This document shows positions 1-11,700 of a DNA stretch of 64,000 nucleotides, in pieces. Source of the stretch: Haliclystus octoradiatus (Eukaryota; Cnidaria; Staurozoa; Stauromedusae; Haliclystidae). The DNA lies in the NCBI GenBank assembly GCA_916610825.1, contig OU744446.1:7590309-7654308 (forward strand), read 5' to 3'. The translations under genes and the position numbers were made by a program. Every line of letters starts with the position of its first letter. The first letter of the stretch is position 1. The notes beneath the pieces are model-generated. The model saw only the letters and a program-made list of their open reading frames with translations. It did no database searches and was not told the origin of the DNA.

Positions 1-2750
1 TATCTTATTATGATTATTTTCATTTTTTGGTTTGTTAAGTTTCTGCTGAGCAGTTGACATCAGTTGGGAACGTTCGTTTTTATTTTTCGCTCGACGCGAT
101 ACATTTTTGACTTGTAAATATCTATATAAAGTTCTATTTAAATTATTCTACTGTTCTATCTGAAGCAAATCTAATTTCTTCTCCGTCGTTGTGAAAATGT
201 AGTTGGGTTCGTTTTAACCCTTTGCCAAGCCTAGCTTTACTGTTTATTTTTTGACGCGACATGTCCTTTTTTGTCGCCAAATTATGTATGACGGAGACGC
301 GACACATTTCTTGTCGAAAACTCACACAAATTAATTTATGAGGAAATATCTGATATCATCTATGTATATATAAAATATGTATCACTTTAAAAAGATCTTC
401 TTACTTGATTTATGATAATATATAAGAATGTAAATATTGATTTCAGCTGATAATATTCCGCTGTAAGGATTTACTGCGCCATGAACACGTTGGTTTTTGC
501 CCTTCGAAATGTATTTCGCTAAGATATATAAATAGCAATACGTATGGTATTGCAAACAATTAATAATAACGATGTATATTATTCATATTTGGTTACTATC
601 GAAGTAGCATATTTGAGATGTTAACAATATTTTTTATGTTACATTTACGAAGCTGGTATTGTTATGTAATTTTGACCAAATTGTGAAAATAATATCATTA
701 ATATATGGTTTATTTAATCAACTTGCGTGATTTATGACTCTTGAAACTACAAATTCTTCAGAAACTTTATCATTTTTCGCCCACGAAACTGCGTGGAAGT
801 CCAAAACAATAATGATGCAAAATACACCACACGCGTTGTTTTGGTACGCAACACATTTCGAATTATAAATTTACACCATGGAGACGAACCTTAACTCTTA
901 CGTAACATAACAAAAACATTAAAATTGGATTGTTTCATTTCGTAACTTGAGAAACAATTTCAAAGTTATTTACTTTAGGTTACCCATCGGTTGCTATGTG
1001 TTGTTTTGTTACTAGTAAATACTATCCTCTGAATATATTGGCATTCTGATAACGTTGGTAATATCCTCACATTGCGTCACGCGGTAAAAGAATTCCCGCT
1101 CTCTGACCTTCTAACATGTTTATTATAAAATATTCATGAACTGCACTTTAAAGGGGATTTTCTCAAAACAAATTTATTTACTAGCGATAAATAACTAGAA
1201 CTCCAGTCAGGATATTCGTGTGAATGAATTACTGTCGTGACTTGCAACAAACCAGACCAACGCTTTGTCTACAAAAATAGATTGGACAAAAATATGCATG
1301 TTGTTTTTGTTGACAAAGTTTAACGACTGTTTTATTTCGGGCACGAACATTTATTTCACTAGGAATAAAAACACGATATAAGGGGAAAATCATGAATTTA
1401 GATATAATGGACTTTGATACTTGTAAATCATTCGATCGGATACCGGCAAAGGCAAGTGGACGTGACTCTTTGTTTAGGCCTGTTTTGGGATTATTTTCCA
1501 CTGTTTTCCTATATTTACAAAATACACAATTGCGTGCTCTGTTTTGGCGGATAATGAATTGATTTGGTTGCGGCATTGTTCACAACACCCAATTAAACCG
1601 GTTGTCACGACTTTCCAATCATTTCACAAACTTATAACAACGAAATAATGATCAAATCAATGAGCTACTGCAGTTTAGCAATATGCACATGATTGATAAT
1701 GATTGAGGTGATATAATTTCAGTTATTGCAAGCGTGAAACAAAACTTTATACAAATGAATTGTTATTGTATGAAATGTTTTTGGAATTTTACTGCATTGA
1801 TTCTGTTGTTTCGTTGAAACGTGTCATGGTTTACATAACAATTATAATTGTTAACGCTCAGGCGCGGATCCAGAGGGGTTCAAGTGGTCACTATCTAGGG
1901 GTTACATTCACTAGGGATTGTAAACTTTTTATGGCGAGAACTCTGTTTGAAAGCAGAGAAAGCATGGTTCTCGGCAACTAAAAATATACGAGAACATCGT
2001 CGAAAAAAAAATTCAACTTTACTTCACAATTTACAATAGCTTTGTATGCGTCTGAAATTTGGTGAGAACTAATAACCAATAAAAACGATAGTGCGTGTAT
2101 CAGCGGCTTTCCCGAGGGGGTGAACCCCTGGGACCCCGCGCTCCCAGGGGGGATTAGTTGAGTTTGTTAAGAAATAGATGCCGTAGGGGGAAGGGGTTTT
2201 GTCTTCTTTTGCAAATTTTATTTGTACCCCGAAACCCCCGGGCAATGTAATTTATGGTCAGCAGGTTTATATAAAAAATGTTTCCTCCAGAATTGTTGTA
2301 CATTGCACATTTATGTATGAGAAATTGTATTAGTATTTTTGTTGTCATATTCATTGGCAATATGTTTTGTGTAGATATTCCCTATATTAACATTAGAAAT
2401 TTAAATTGTAATCAAAATAATGATACTTAATAGTATCAAATCATATGTTAATCTATCATGCATGTTTGTGAGCTTATTTATTTATTAGATACATCCTTAC
2501 CTTTTATTTGTAAATTTTTAAATTGCAAAATCAATGTTGCCCGTCACCCAGTGGGGATTATATCAGTTTGCCGGTGAGACCAATTTGGCAAATCCCTTGG
2601 GATTCCCGGGGGTGACCACTTGGCACATTTTTTTTATTGCCATGTAATTAAAATAGAAAAGAAAGTCATTGGTCTAGCAATTTTAAGCGGGAAAACTGAA
2701 ACAAAATAAAATGCACTTATTCTGCAACTAAAAATGGCTCGTAGGATTTT
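1..2750. other. Intergenic AT-rich DNA, no supported gene
   Basis: I see no convincing exon here. Short open frames around 143-325, 1229-1576 and 1760-1981 have no recognisable motif and no splice-consistent partners. A degenerate GACGCGAC-type motif recurs around 85-310. A GC-richer patch at 2090-2260 is a dispersed repeat, listed separately. A small GC-rich hairpin (GTCACCC at about 2554, GGGTGAC at about 2610) stands out from its surroundings. Confidence 0.5.
2090..2260 (+). repeat. Dispersed GC-rich repeat, copy 1
   Basis: This patch is much richer in G and C than its surroundings and contains runs such as CCCAGGGGGGATTAG. The reverse complement of 32020-32190 aligns with it along most of its length: shared blocks include GGGGGATTAGT, TTTGTCTTCTT, CCCCGGG and a shared end reading AATGTAATTT. 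It is therefore a dispersed element with one copy on each strand of the window. I could not define its ends or its family. Confidence 0.6.
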
Positions 2751-2928
2751 GCCTCAAAAGCGTTTGTTGTCTTGCGGACTTGGTGTACTCTTGCTAAGGT
2801 TCAAAAAGTTTCGAAAGAAACGTATCGTTCGTAACTATTGGGTAAAAGACCTTGCGTAACACAGGCCAAAAGGACGTCGCAAGGTTCCGCAAATAATTTA
2901 ATTGAAGAAATGAGGTTGACTGATAGCA

Positions 2929-3470
2929 ATGGTTTCAGAAACTTTCTTAGGTATTGAGCTTGCATATTTAGATAATATATCAATATTTACAGTAGTGTAT
3001 TCAATTGCATATTTGGCTACTTACAATTTTAGAATGGATAGAACATTATTTGACGAATTACTAGGGAAAGTCAAGCCAGTGGTTACTAAGCAAGATACTG
3101 TGATGAGTGATTCTTTGACAGCTAATCAGAAGTTATCATTTACATTGAGATTTTTATCATCAGGGGAATCATATAAAGATATCATGTATGCATTCAGGGT
3201 ATCAATGTCCTCCATATCAAAAGAGATACCGAAGGTATGCGAGGCAATATATAACGTGGTAAAAGATCAATACCTACCTGCTCCATCAACGATAGAAGAG
3301 TGGTTATCAATAGAGCAAGACTTTAGAAAAAATGGAAATTCCCACATGCAGTTGGTGCAATTGATGGGAAACATATCAACATTAATTACAAGAAACGGTT
3401 TAGCATAGTTCTCATGGCAATTGCTGATGCCAACGCCAAATTTATTAATTTCAAGCTTTTCTAGTTCATG
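2929..3470 (+). pseudogene. PIF/Harbinger transposase, N-terminal half, frameshifted
   Basis: The open frame resembles the N-terminal part of PIF/Harbinger (HARBI1-like) DDE transposases. It has a 'FRMDRTLFDELLGKV' type start, a 'LTANQKLSFTLRFLSSGESY' block and a helix-turn-helix-like stretch with 'FRVSMSSISKEIP'. After the run of six A at about 3326-3333 the reading frame shifts. The next frame continues with 'GAIDGKHI', which holds the first catalytic Asp of the family, and then stops at about 3463. The C-terminal half lies 1.2 kb downstream, beyond unrelated repeat DNA. The copy is therefore dead, through a frameshift and an interrupted coding region. In intact elements this enzyme cuts and pastes the transposon. 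Confidence 0.8.
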
Positions 3471-3517
3471 TTCCGTCTAAGCAGACAAAGTAAACTTGTT
3501 CAAGTGTCAATGAATGG

Positions 3518-3815
3518 TTCATGAAGTTTGCAAGAAGCTCATGAATCATAAACAGTTCATTAACTGTTCATTAACATTTGATTATTCATGAACTGTTTAT
3601 TAACTTTTCAGGCCATTTAACATTTATGAACTATATTCCTAAGTAAGATTATTATATAATCAGATTTGATAGATCCCCTACCAAAAACAATTCAGGAACA
3701 TGAAGAACAGTTCATGAACAGTTTATGAACCTTCACGGGCAGTTCATGAACAGTTCATGAAAACTTGGGGTCATTTAGCGTTCATGAACTCCTGAACTGT
3801 TTTTCGCAGGTAAAT
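3518..3815. repeat. TTCATGAAC palindromic repeat inside the Harbinger relic
   Basis: This stretch is dense in GTTCATGAAC and AACAGTTCATGAA, ending with CTCCTGAACTGTTTTTCGCAGG. The same ends recur at 54637-54809 and elsewhere (see there). It separates the two transposase halves, so it probably inserted into the Harbinger element. Confidence 0.65.
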
Positions 3816-4085
3816 TATGAAGGTCTGCCAAACACATATTGTGAACCTTACAATTTTACTCACTTGTAATAAAAGTTACGAAAATTTATTGAGGATTATT
3901 AATGAAAGGAAAGTTAATGGTTGAGGAATTTTTCAAATATTAAAGGTGGAGGAAATTGTTTTCTTCATACAAGCTTTCTTTGTCTGCTCAAACCAAATAA
4001 AGAACTAAAAAAAGAGCAAATCATCAGAACTGCAGCCAAGCTCATCCATCTTTGATTCAATAGAATATACTATTTTAAGATATTG

Positions 4086-4152
4086 CGAGAGTGACCACTT
4101 TGGACAGATGGCCGCTGTATAGAGATGGCTGTTATAGCAGGTTTGATTGTAT
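4086..4152. repeat. Partial pogo-type 'GGTCACC' repeat
   Basis: The text reads GAGTGACCACTTTGGACAG, then a CTGTATAGAG stretch and a GTTATAGCAGG end. It matches one arm of the copies at 47577-47720 and 55312-55490. It also lies between the transposase halves. Confidence 0.55.
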
Positions 4153-4659
4153 ATGTGTATAGGATATATTCAACATTTTAGGCAAAACCTTTAGGCGAAG
4201 TTCCTGTGTTCAATTTTAATTCCATGGTTAAATTATTAACATGAACGACTGGGTAACTGTAGTCTATGTCATACGTAGTTACAATGATGTCCTGTCGAGG
4301 AGGAATTAAGTTATTAATTCTTTAGTTAATTGGATACATAATGACAGCAGAGAAATTTTAAGCACATTATATGAGCTAAATGGTGCAGGGGTACTATTTC
4401 AAATGATATTCCTTCAAATTAGCCTCACAGCCTCGCTTTCATGTTTCTACTGGGAATGACAGATTATAACAACCAGTGTTGTTATAATCTGTGTGGAAAT
4501 ACCATTAATCAAATTGCGAAATTAAGGCATTTTGCCTACTCCGATTTCAGAATATTTTGGATATGTTGTTAAGCATAAAATTTGACCCTAGAATTTAATG
4601 AAAAATGCTTCTGTTGCAATTTGTGTGAGGTCATTTTTTATAATGACTGTACTAATATG

Positions 4660-4877
4660 AGAAAGTGTTCAATTACAGGTTATCGAGAGCAAGAAGAATC
4701 GTAGAAAACGCATTCGGTATTTTATGCAGTAGGTTCAGCATATTGCTAAGAACATTGCAACTAGACGTCCCAAATGCCATCCAAATCGCAAGAGCTTGCG
4801 TTGCTCTCCACAATTTCTTGATAGATAAGAAGGAACAATCACATCCAACAATAGATTCGTGTAATTCAAATGAGTAA
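4660..4877 (+). pseudogene. PIF/Harbinger transposase, C-terminal fragment
   Basis: The fragment encodes the conserved C-terminal block of Harbinger transposases, 'FNYRLSRARRIVENAFGIL', followed by 'RTLQLDVPNAIQIARACVAL' and 'HNFL'. The Glu of 'VENAFG' lies in the region of the third catalytic acid of the family. There is no usable start codon in frame near its beginning, which reads GTG at 4665. With 2929-3470 it forms the remains of one element in the same orientation. The middle of the DDE domain is lost or overwritten by later insertions. Confidence 0.8.
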
Positions 4878-5288
4878 AATATAAATGTCAATGAAATATG
4901 CGATTTTACAGCCCAGTCATGAGGTTCGTTCTCATAGCGTTCAAGCAGGAGAAGTTCGAAATGAATTGAAGGACTATTTCTTTGGTGAAGGTATTGTGGA
5001 CTTTCAGTGGAGAATGACAAAATAATTTGCTAAATATTTAATAAATAGAAAATCGTAGAAAGATAGAAGACACATAAATGTTTGAACTAAATAGAACTGA
5101 GCAATTGTTTCATTAAATAATTACATAAAAAGGTTAGTTATATCTACAAACCATGGTGATGATAAGGCCGATACAATGGCTGCAGTGATGGAATATTTTG
5201 AATGTATTAAACCGACTCAAACCAACAATAATTGGACTGTCTTGACTGCATACGTTCTCAGTGGCATTACATAGAACATACTGCAAAA

Positions 5289-5720
5289 TTACAAAATTGT
5301 AGAGCGTCTTCGCAAACCTTGATCCGTCATTGCTCTGATAGAATTGGCCACATCTCTCCCGGATATATCCCACTCATCTTCAGTTCCAGCTTCGTTTGCC
5401 ATTTTGTTCAAAGCAGAAGCAGCAGTTTCCATCCAGGCTGTATCACCATCCTTTCTTTTCCTTTTCGGGTGTCCGTCATTGGCTGGGGCTATTAGACCTG
5501 CCGTCATACTGCTGTTGGGGTCATCTTGGTCGGAATCTTCCATCCCCGCGACTGTTGAATCGAAGCTTGATGTATCATTGGACGCAGTTGGCCTATTGGA
5601 CCATGATTGGACAATATTGCATCTCGCAAAGAATATTGGTCGTAGCAGCTACCCCATTTCCAGTCGATTCGCTTTGTTTCACTTTGCGGAACTCTTCGCG
5701 GAATGTTGACCGGAGCCCTT
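5289..5720 (-). pseudogene. Harbinger MADF/Myb-like accessory protein relic
   Basis: Read on the minus strand from about 5720, one frame begins with 'FREEFRKVKQS', a typical MADF (Myb/SANT-like) pattern. A neighbouring frame continues with 'WKWGSCYDQYSLRDAIL', so the domain is frameshifted. A third stretch (5543-5289) encodes an acidic start, a 'KRKRK' basic patch and a helical tail ending 'GLRRRSTIL'. PIF/Harbinger elements usually carry such a DNA-binding accessory gene next to the transposase. The convergent position downstream of the transposase fits that arrangement. Assignment rests on motif shape and context only. Confidence 0.55.
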
Positions 5721-6081
5721 GGATTTTATCTACGAATTACTTTTGGGAATAATAATGTTAGTCGATGTACATAATTTTATCTATAGAATTGGTAGGATGC
5801 TTTACCAGCTATCCACGTCAAAACATATCCCCCCAATGAATACAGCTAGATACATGATAGTAAAGCAGTATTAAACGCAAATTACATGCTACTTATAGAA
5901 CACACTTCTATCTTCCGGGTCTATATTATCCTCGAGAATTTTAGAGCATAGCTAAACAATCATTAATGAGTTTCATATCATTGCCAATTTCAGTCTCAGT
6001 TTCATATTTTTAACCTTTAGCACAACATGAACACAGACACGACATGTAGTAAACATTAAAAATGCAGTACGCAAAGTGAAA

Positions 6082-6293
6082 ATGTATGTATGTATGTATG
6101 TATGTATGTATGTATGTATGTATGTATGTATGTATGTATGTATGTATGTATGTATGTATGTATGTATGTATGTATGTATGTATGTATGTATGTATGTATG
6201 TACATGTATGTATGTATGTATGTATGTATGTATGTATGTATGTATGTATGTATGTATGTATGTATGTATGTATGTATGTATGTATGTATGATG

Positions 6294-6322
<29 letters not shown>
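6082..6322. repeat. (ATGT)n microsatellite, about 240 bp
   Basis: About 60 tandem copies of the tetranucleotide ATGT, with interruptions at about 6201 (TACATGT) and 6290 (ATGATGT). Because 4 is not a multiple of 3, the repeat stays open in several frames (MYVC repeats on plus, HTYI repeats on minus). These frames are not genes. Confidence 0.98.
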
Positions 6323-6326
<4 letters not shown>

Positions 6327-7984
6327 TTGTAGAACAATGGCTAATAGGTTAATGAAGAAAGGAGGATATTTCTAGATGTATCCTCACTTACATGTGACTT
6401 TAAAAAAAATATATATATATTAGTGTAAATTTGAACTTATCTGTAAAGAGCTAGACGATGCAACTTCTTCAGGAAGAGAGTTCCATGGATTGATTATTCT
6501 ATTTGCAAAGTAATGGTTGCAATAGTCATAGTTAATGATTTTAGTTGGGTAAAGCGTCAGTGAATGTCCGCGCAAGGAATATTTAGAATGTTTAATAGTG
6601 AAAACTCATCTGGAACCAAGTCAATCAAGTTTTCAAAATTCTGAAGACCATGTGAAGATCAAACTTAAGGCGGCGTAATTCTAGAGACTCAAGGCTGAGG
6701 TAGGCAAGATGATCTACATATAGGGCTTGTAAGCATTATTTTTCAAACAAACATAACTTAAACAAAATAAAATAATTCCTGGATCCGTGCCTGTTGCCAT
6801 CTTCCAGCATTGTTACCTGGAATCAATAACTTCCGTACCTTGTAGAAACTTGAGAAAATGTTAACTATCTACTTTACGATTTCATACTGTACACCATTAG
6901 AGCCATAGCTACCACATTTATTATGATATAATGATTAATTATTTCTTACTTATTAAGTTGAAGATAACGGCAATGATAAGAGAGACAAAATTAACAACCT
7001 TCCATAATCCATTATCTTTAAATTCCATAAGCCAGATTAGGTCAGACATGTGAAGAGAGTAATGACATTTTACAAAGTTTTAGAAGTAAACAACATTAAC
7101 AAATTATAAAATAGTGGTTAGTTTTATCAAGTTAATTACTTTTCCTTATAGATATTTTACATATTAATTACATACATATCAAACTCTTGCCTGACGGATG
7201 ACGCCTTATCAATTAGGAAGGTAACGAAAAACTGCTGAATTGAAGGTCTATTTTATCACTATCGGCATTTTATCTCTATTATTGACGACATACAATCATT
7301 ACAATGCCACAATATTGCCTCTTTCATCGTTATTTCTAACCATCGTACCAGTTTCTCGTACCCGGAATTTTGCCATGATTATAGCAACTTTGTACTTTGA
7401 TACAAGCAAGATATTTAGGGTCGGGTTTCTAACAAGAAAGTCCGTCTCAAAATCGGAGAACTTATTAATTGATTTAAACACTTGCCTATTGGGTATACTT
7501 CCCGAGGATCTGGGTGACGTGTAGTGCTGCCAATTGACTGGTGCTTTGCTCTTTCATCAAATATATATTTTATTGGGTAAAGATGTTGCTCCTATGATTT
7601 CAAACTCTCGTGGTGGTTTATATTATCAATATTAAACGTTAATGGAGTACAATGCGAGCGTATTCAATCATAGGAAAAATGATTATATGTCCGCCAGTCC
7701 GCGATAATAAAAAGTTATTCATCTATGCCCGCAGAATCTGGTTGACGTGACAGTGGCTTCCGCTGCGGCTACAGCAGAGACCGTCTCTCCTTCGGATTCT
7801 GACCAGAGCAGGGCTATCTCAGTATTTCTAATAAATAGCTCTGATTCTGACCATCTGACAAGAAGATTTTGGTCTTTTGAACCTGTGTCGGATCTATAGA
7901 CTTGAATTATATTATTCTATGTGTAATTAATGCCATCACGAGATGTGAATCCTGTAATATATTGTATATCTGTGTTTAGATAAT

Positions 7985-8112
7985 AAATAAAATGAGTCAA
8001 AAAAGAGACATACTGTTCTCGTTACTCCGAGTTTCACGCTTTATACGGCTATCATCAGGCAAGTATAGATTTTATTATTTTATTATTATTTTGACTCATT
8101 TTATTTATTTAT
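7985..8112 (-). ncRNA. Hammerhead-ribozyme-like motif in a hairpin (Penelope-type)
   Basis: On the minus strand the sequence reads CTGATGA (8058-8052), a 16-nt segment in the stem II position, GAAA (8035-8032), then ACTCGGAGT followed by AACGAG. CTGATGA...GAAA is the conserved core of hammerhead ribozymes, and ACTC-G-GAGT can form a very short stem III. The flanks are a long inverted repeat (AAAATGAGTCAAAA near 7990, TTTTGACTCATTTT near 8092) that would close the outer stem. Hammerheads with very short stem III are known from the terminal repeats of Penelope-like elements. Stem II is poorly paired here, so the copy may be inactive. Confidence 0.5.
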
Positions 8113-8712
8113 CTATTAAAGCTCTGATATTTATCATTGAGCACTATACCTACACAAGTGTGGACAACTTTAATTTACATTATTTATCTATATCTGTGTT
8201 TATATAGTCTATAGAAAGGACGCCTTATATGAATAACAAATCAGTTCCAGTTTGACCGTCGTTGTGCTCACTAGTTCTCAGTGTCGTTTATTATATAGCA
8301 TAGTCAGAGCGGGAGTCACAACTATCTACCGACAGAAAGGGGCTGGGATCAAGTTTCACGCACATTTCAATTTGGAAATGGAAACTCACAAGTTGCGCCC
8401 CTTCCCCTGGTTTGGTAAAGATTGGTTTTCTATTCCGAAAATCCTATATGCCGTTCAATATTCCTTTCACGAATCTCGAAAAGGATATAAATTAACATCC
8501 AATCATGAAAAAGCTAATAATATCATAATTTTTACTGAAACCACTCAAAATCGCACCGTGATTATTTGAGCAGATCCAGTTTACTATAAAATCATCCTTT
8601 TTCTAACCATATACAAATAATGCTAGCTATAGTTCTATATGGAGACTAAATCGCATATTAAAAATCTAGTAGATATCTGGTATATATAGAAGTATATCTA
8701 CGTTGTTTAAAT

Positions 8713-11700
8713 CTATACTAACAATTTATACACAAAGTTTGTATGCCCTTTTCCAATACAATTACAATCATTTTTGACATCACATTTCTTGTGATCTGGA
8801 TTAACGCAAGATTCAGATGGACCGTGAATATTGTGTGAGAATTCTCCTTCCGTTCCACTCCAGCATTCTCCATAGTATTGTAAGCCAACATATGTGTAGC
8901 CTTTCTTTTGTGCAACAGACACGCAATGATGAAGGAGTCTACATAATAATAAACACACATTAAAGGTACTGTGAATACTTAAGTAGATACTTTGATTTAA
9001 TATTATTTATATCGTAGGCTATACGAGGCTACAAAGCACTACGAGGACAGTGTAATATGAAATTCAAAATATGTAACCCGGCTCATATCCCGTTCTATGA
9101 TGTAACTAATCAGACTCTTGAATTCAACTCAAAAAGTATTCTTCTCAGTTGGAATATGGACCCAAACAGGGGGACGTCCCGCACGTATATCCATCATACA
9201 GGGTCTAACCCACGGCGCCTGGACCCAGATTCAGATTCACATTGTCCAGATCCTCAAAAATGTCAAGGACCAGACCACCTATGCTATACTACAGTATACA
9301 TGTATACAGTATAGTGTATAGTGGGTATTTTGTACCCTCTTTCAACATGATACTCTCTATACGAGACGATTTCCTTCAACCTAGCAAGACTACATTACAA
9401 TGAACAGCTATTTCATGAATTTCTAGTGAATATTTTATAGAACACCGGTAGAACGCGTATAAATTACGCAAGCGAGTATCAACTTACTGCTATAATATAC
9501 TATAAATGTGTGCGGTGGAGGGGCGGGGGGGGGGGGGTAAAATAACTTTGCCCCAAGGTACGAAAATTGGACATGGGATATGATGGACTGGACGTTTCAG
9601 TACTTCATACTACATATTTCATATCGTCAGAATATTTTTGAGTGCTATCAATGATGAACTTGAAACTTGGTCAATAAATGACAGGTAATACCTAATGATA
9701 ATGAGGCATTTTTGTAATTTAGTAGGAATCCTGCTTCAGGCGACATATAGTGGCAGTACGACTTACCGAATAAGAGTAAGGCGGTAATTGTTCCAATCAA
9801 ATTTTTTATACATTTCACTCATTTTATGACGATGGTTGACAAGTAAATGAGGCAATGCACGATTGTCTACGTTATCATGAAAACAACCAACTTTTGCGTA
9901 TTTAACGTCAGGCGGTGGGATAGGATCTGTGAATCAAAATAATGTTAAGATTGAATGTTGTGAATCAGGAGAGAAAGTAATAAAACAAGTTATACTAACA
10001 TCAACGAGATATCTATAGACAATTACACATCTTTGTGAGCTATTTATATTTCAATACGAATTGCTTCAGAGTCATCCCTTAATGGAAATACCAGAAGTTT
10101 TATTACAAATTCTATCAGTTTTAGTCTCTTCAAAAGAAATGATGGAAACTTACTATTTTTATAATATTTAAATTCATTGTAGCCTATTATATAATCACTT
10201 ATTACTAAAAGAATACTATACTTATATATGTGACTCAAATTTGTTGCATACTACTCTTGTCAAAATAAATAATAATAGAGATCCGAAGAGGATTTATGTG
10301 ACTGTGCTGGTGCACGTCACACAACCCCCTTATTTACCAATGACAAGCGAGCGCCCCGTCGCTCTTGTGCATTGTGCAATGGATATTTTGAGAAGTAGAT
10401 ATGAGTGTTGCATGGAAGTGGGCCACACACGTGAGGCTGTTTCTTGCTTTCGACCTGTAACGGTATTTTGTGACCAAAAATTCTAAAGCAGCCTTTTTTC
10501 TTGACTGGCTCCAAGTCCCGCTTACTTTGATGCCGAGATGTGATGGTTGGTAAGCCAACATATCAAAATCGTCATAAAAATAAGTGAGACTTGGGAGCAA
10601 GTCAACCTTTTTTCAAGCTTTAGGGTGATGATACCTTCAGATAAAAATCCCCTTCAGTGACCCTTGTTTTTGGACCTATCTTTGGATTGAGAATATTTTG
10701 GAATAAAAGTGTTACTCAAAGAGAGATGGGCAACGTATCACTGATTAGTACATAGACCCTATATGATAAATTGAAAAATAAACCATAATTGGCATCTACA
10801 ACAGCAGACAAGTACTAGCCATTAACGCGTCATCAGTACTGTTCATGCTCAGTGGACAAGGGACTGACTTCGATTGTTATAGGTTTGTCAAGTTATGAGT
10901 AAGTCAATGTGGTGAAAAAATTCATCACATGAAAAAATCTACTAACCTAGTCTGTAAACAAAATTTGTGTATCCTTCTCCGATGCAAAGTTCTCCAGATG
11001 TCTTGTTGCATCTTTTAAATTCTCCGTCGATACATGTTTTGACTTTACCATCTGCTTTATATGTATTCTGAGCATTTTCACCACTGAAACATTCTCCGTA
11101 AAACTGAAGACCAAATACTTTATATGACTTATCAAAAGTCTTCCTTGCACAATGGCAAACAAGCCTAAAACGACAATATATATATTCATATATCTCGAAC
11201 AAAGCTAATAACTGATCAAAAGTTTCTTCGTAAAACATTTCAGAGTGAAAGATAGCGACAAAAAACTACAAGTAGTGTTCGTTGAAAATGTAGTTGTAGT
11301 TTTTTGCCACTATCTTTCACTCTGTAAAGCTAATAATATAGCCTTTATACATAGGCGTAGGAGCTGGGGGGGCAGGGGGGGCATTTGCCCCCCCCAAACG
11401 CATTTGAGAAAAAAATTCGGGCAATTTTTCGGGCAAATCAACAAATTACAAGTCTTTTGTGGTACAGTGAAAGTGTTCAGGAAATTTATTGTGTATTAAT
11501 AAAATTCAACACTTCACAAAAACAGTTTTATGAACAGGAGTATACTATGTATTGCAAGCCTACTGGCAAGCTTTCTTCTTATCATGTTCCAATCTAATAT
11601 TCATAATTTTATGCAATAATTATGGTTGCTATATCGCTTAATTATTTTGAAGACTCCACCTCCACTCGTTTTGCAATATAAAAAATCCAGAACTCATCTA

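Larger units (their letters stand above)
5760..8712. other. Intergenic DNA with microsatellite and retroelement traces
   Basis: No gene is supported. The block contains the (ATGT)n array and the hammerhead-like motif, both listed separately. 6440-6720 looks like a degenerate retroelement tail (GGAAGAGAGTTCCATGGATT), related in style to 62340-62480. Two open frames (7240-7524 plus; 8252-8569 plus) have no recognisable domain, so I do not call them genes. 8600-8712 is probably the 3' UTR of the minus-strand gene that ends at 8713. Confidence 0.5.

Noticed and set aside
6056-6352. Long open frames of MYVC or HTYI repeats
   Set aside because: They are translations of the (ATGT)n microsatellite; no other coding signal is present.
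7240-7524. 94-residue plus-strand frame with a hydrophobic start, and the open frame on its other strand
   Set aside because: Neither strand has a motif I recognise, and no neighbouring exons fit. It could be an element relic, but there is no support.
8252-8569. 105-residue plus-strand frame
   Set aside because: No domain; it lies just beyond the 3' end of the minus-strand WSC-like gene, so non-coding sequence is the simpler reading.
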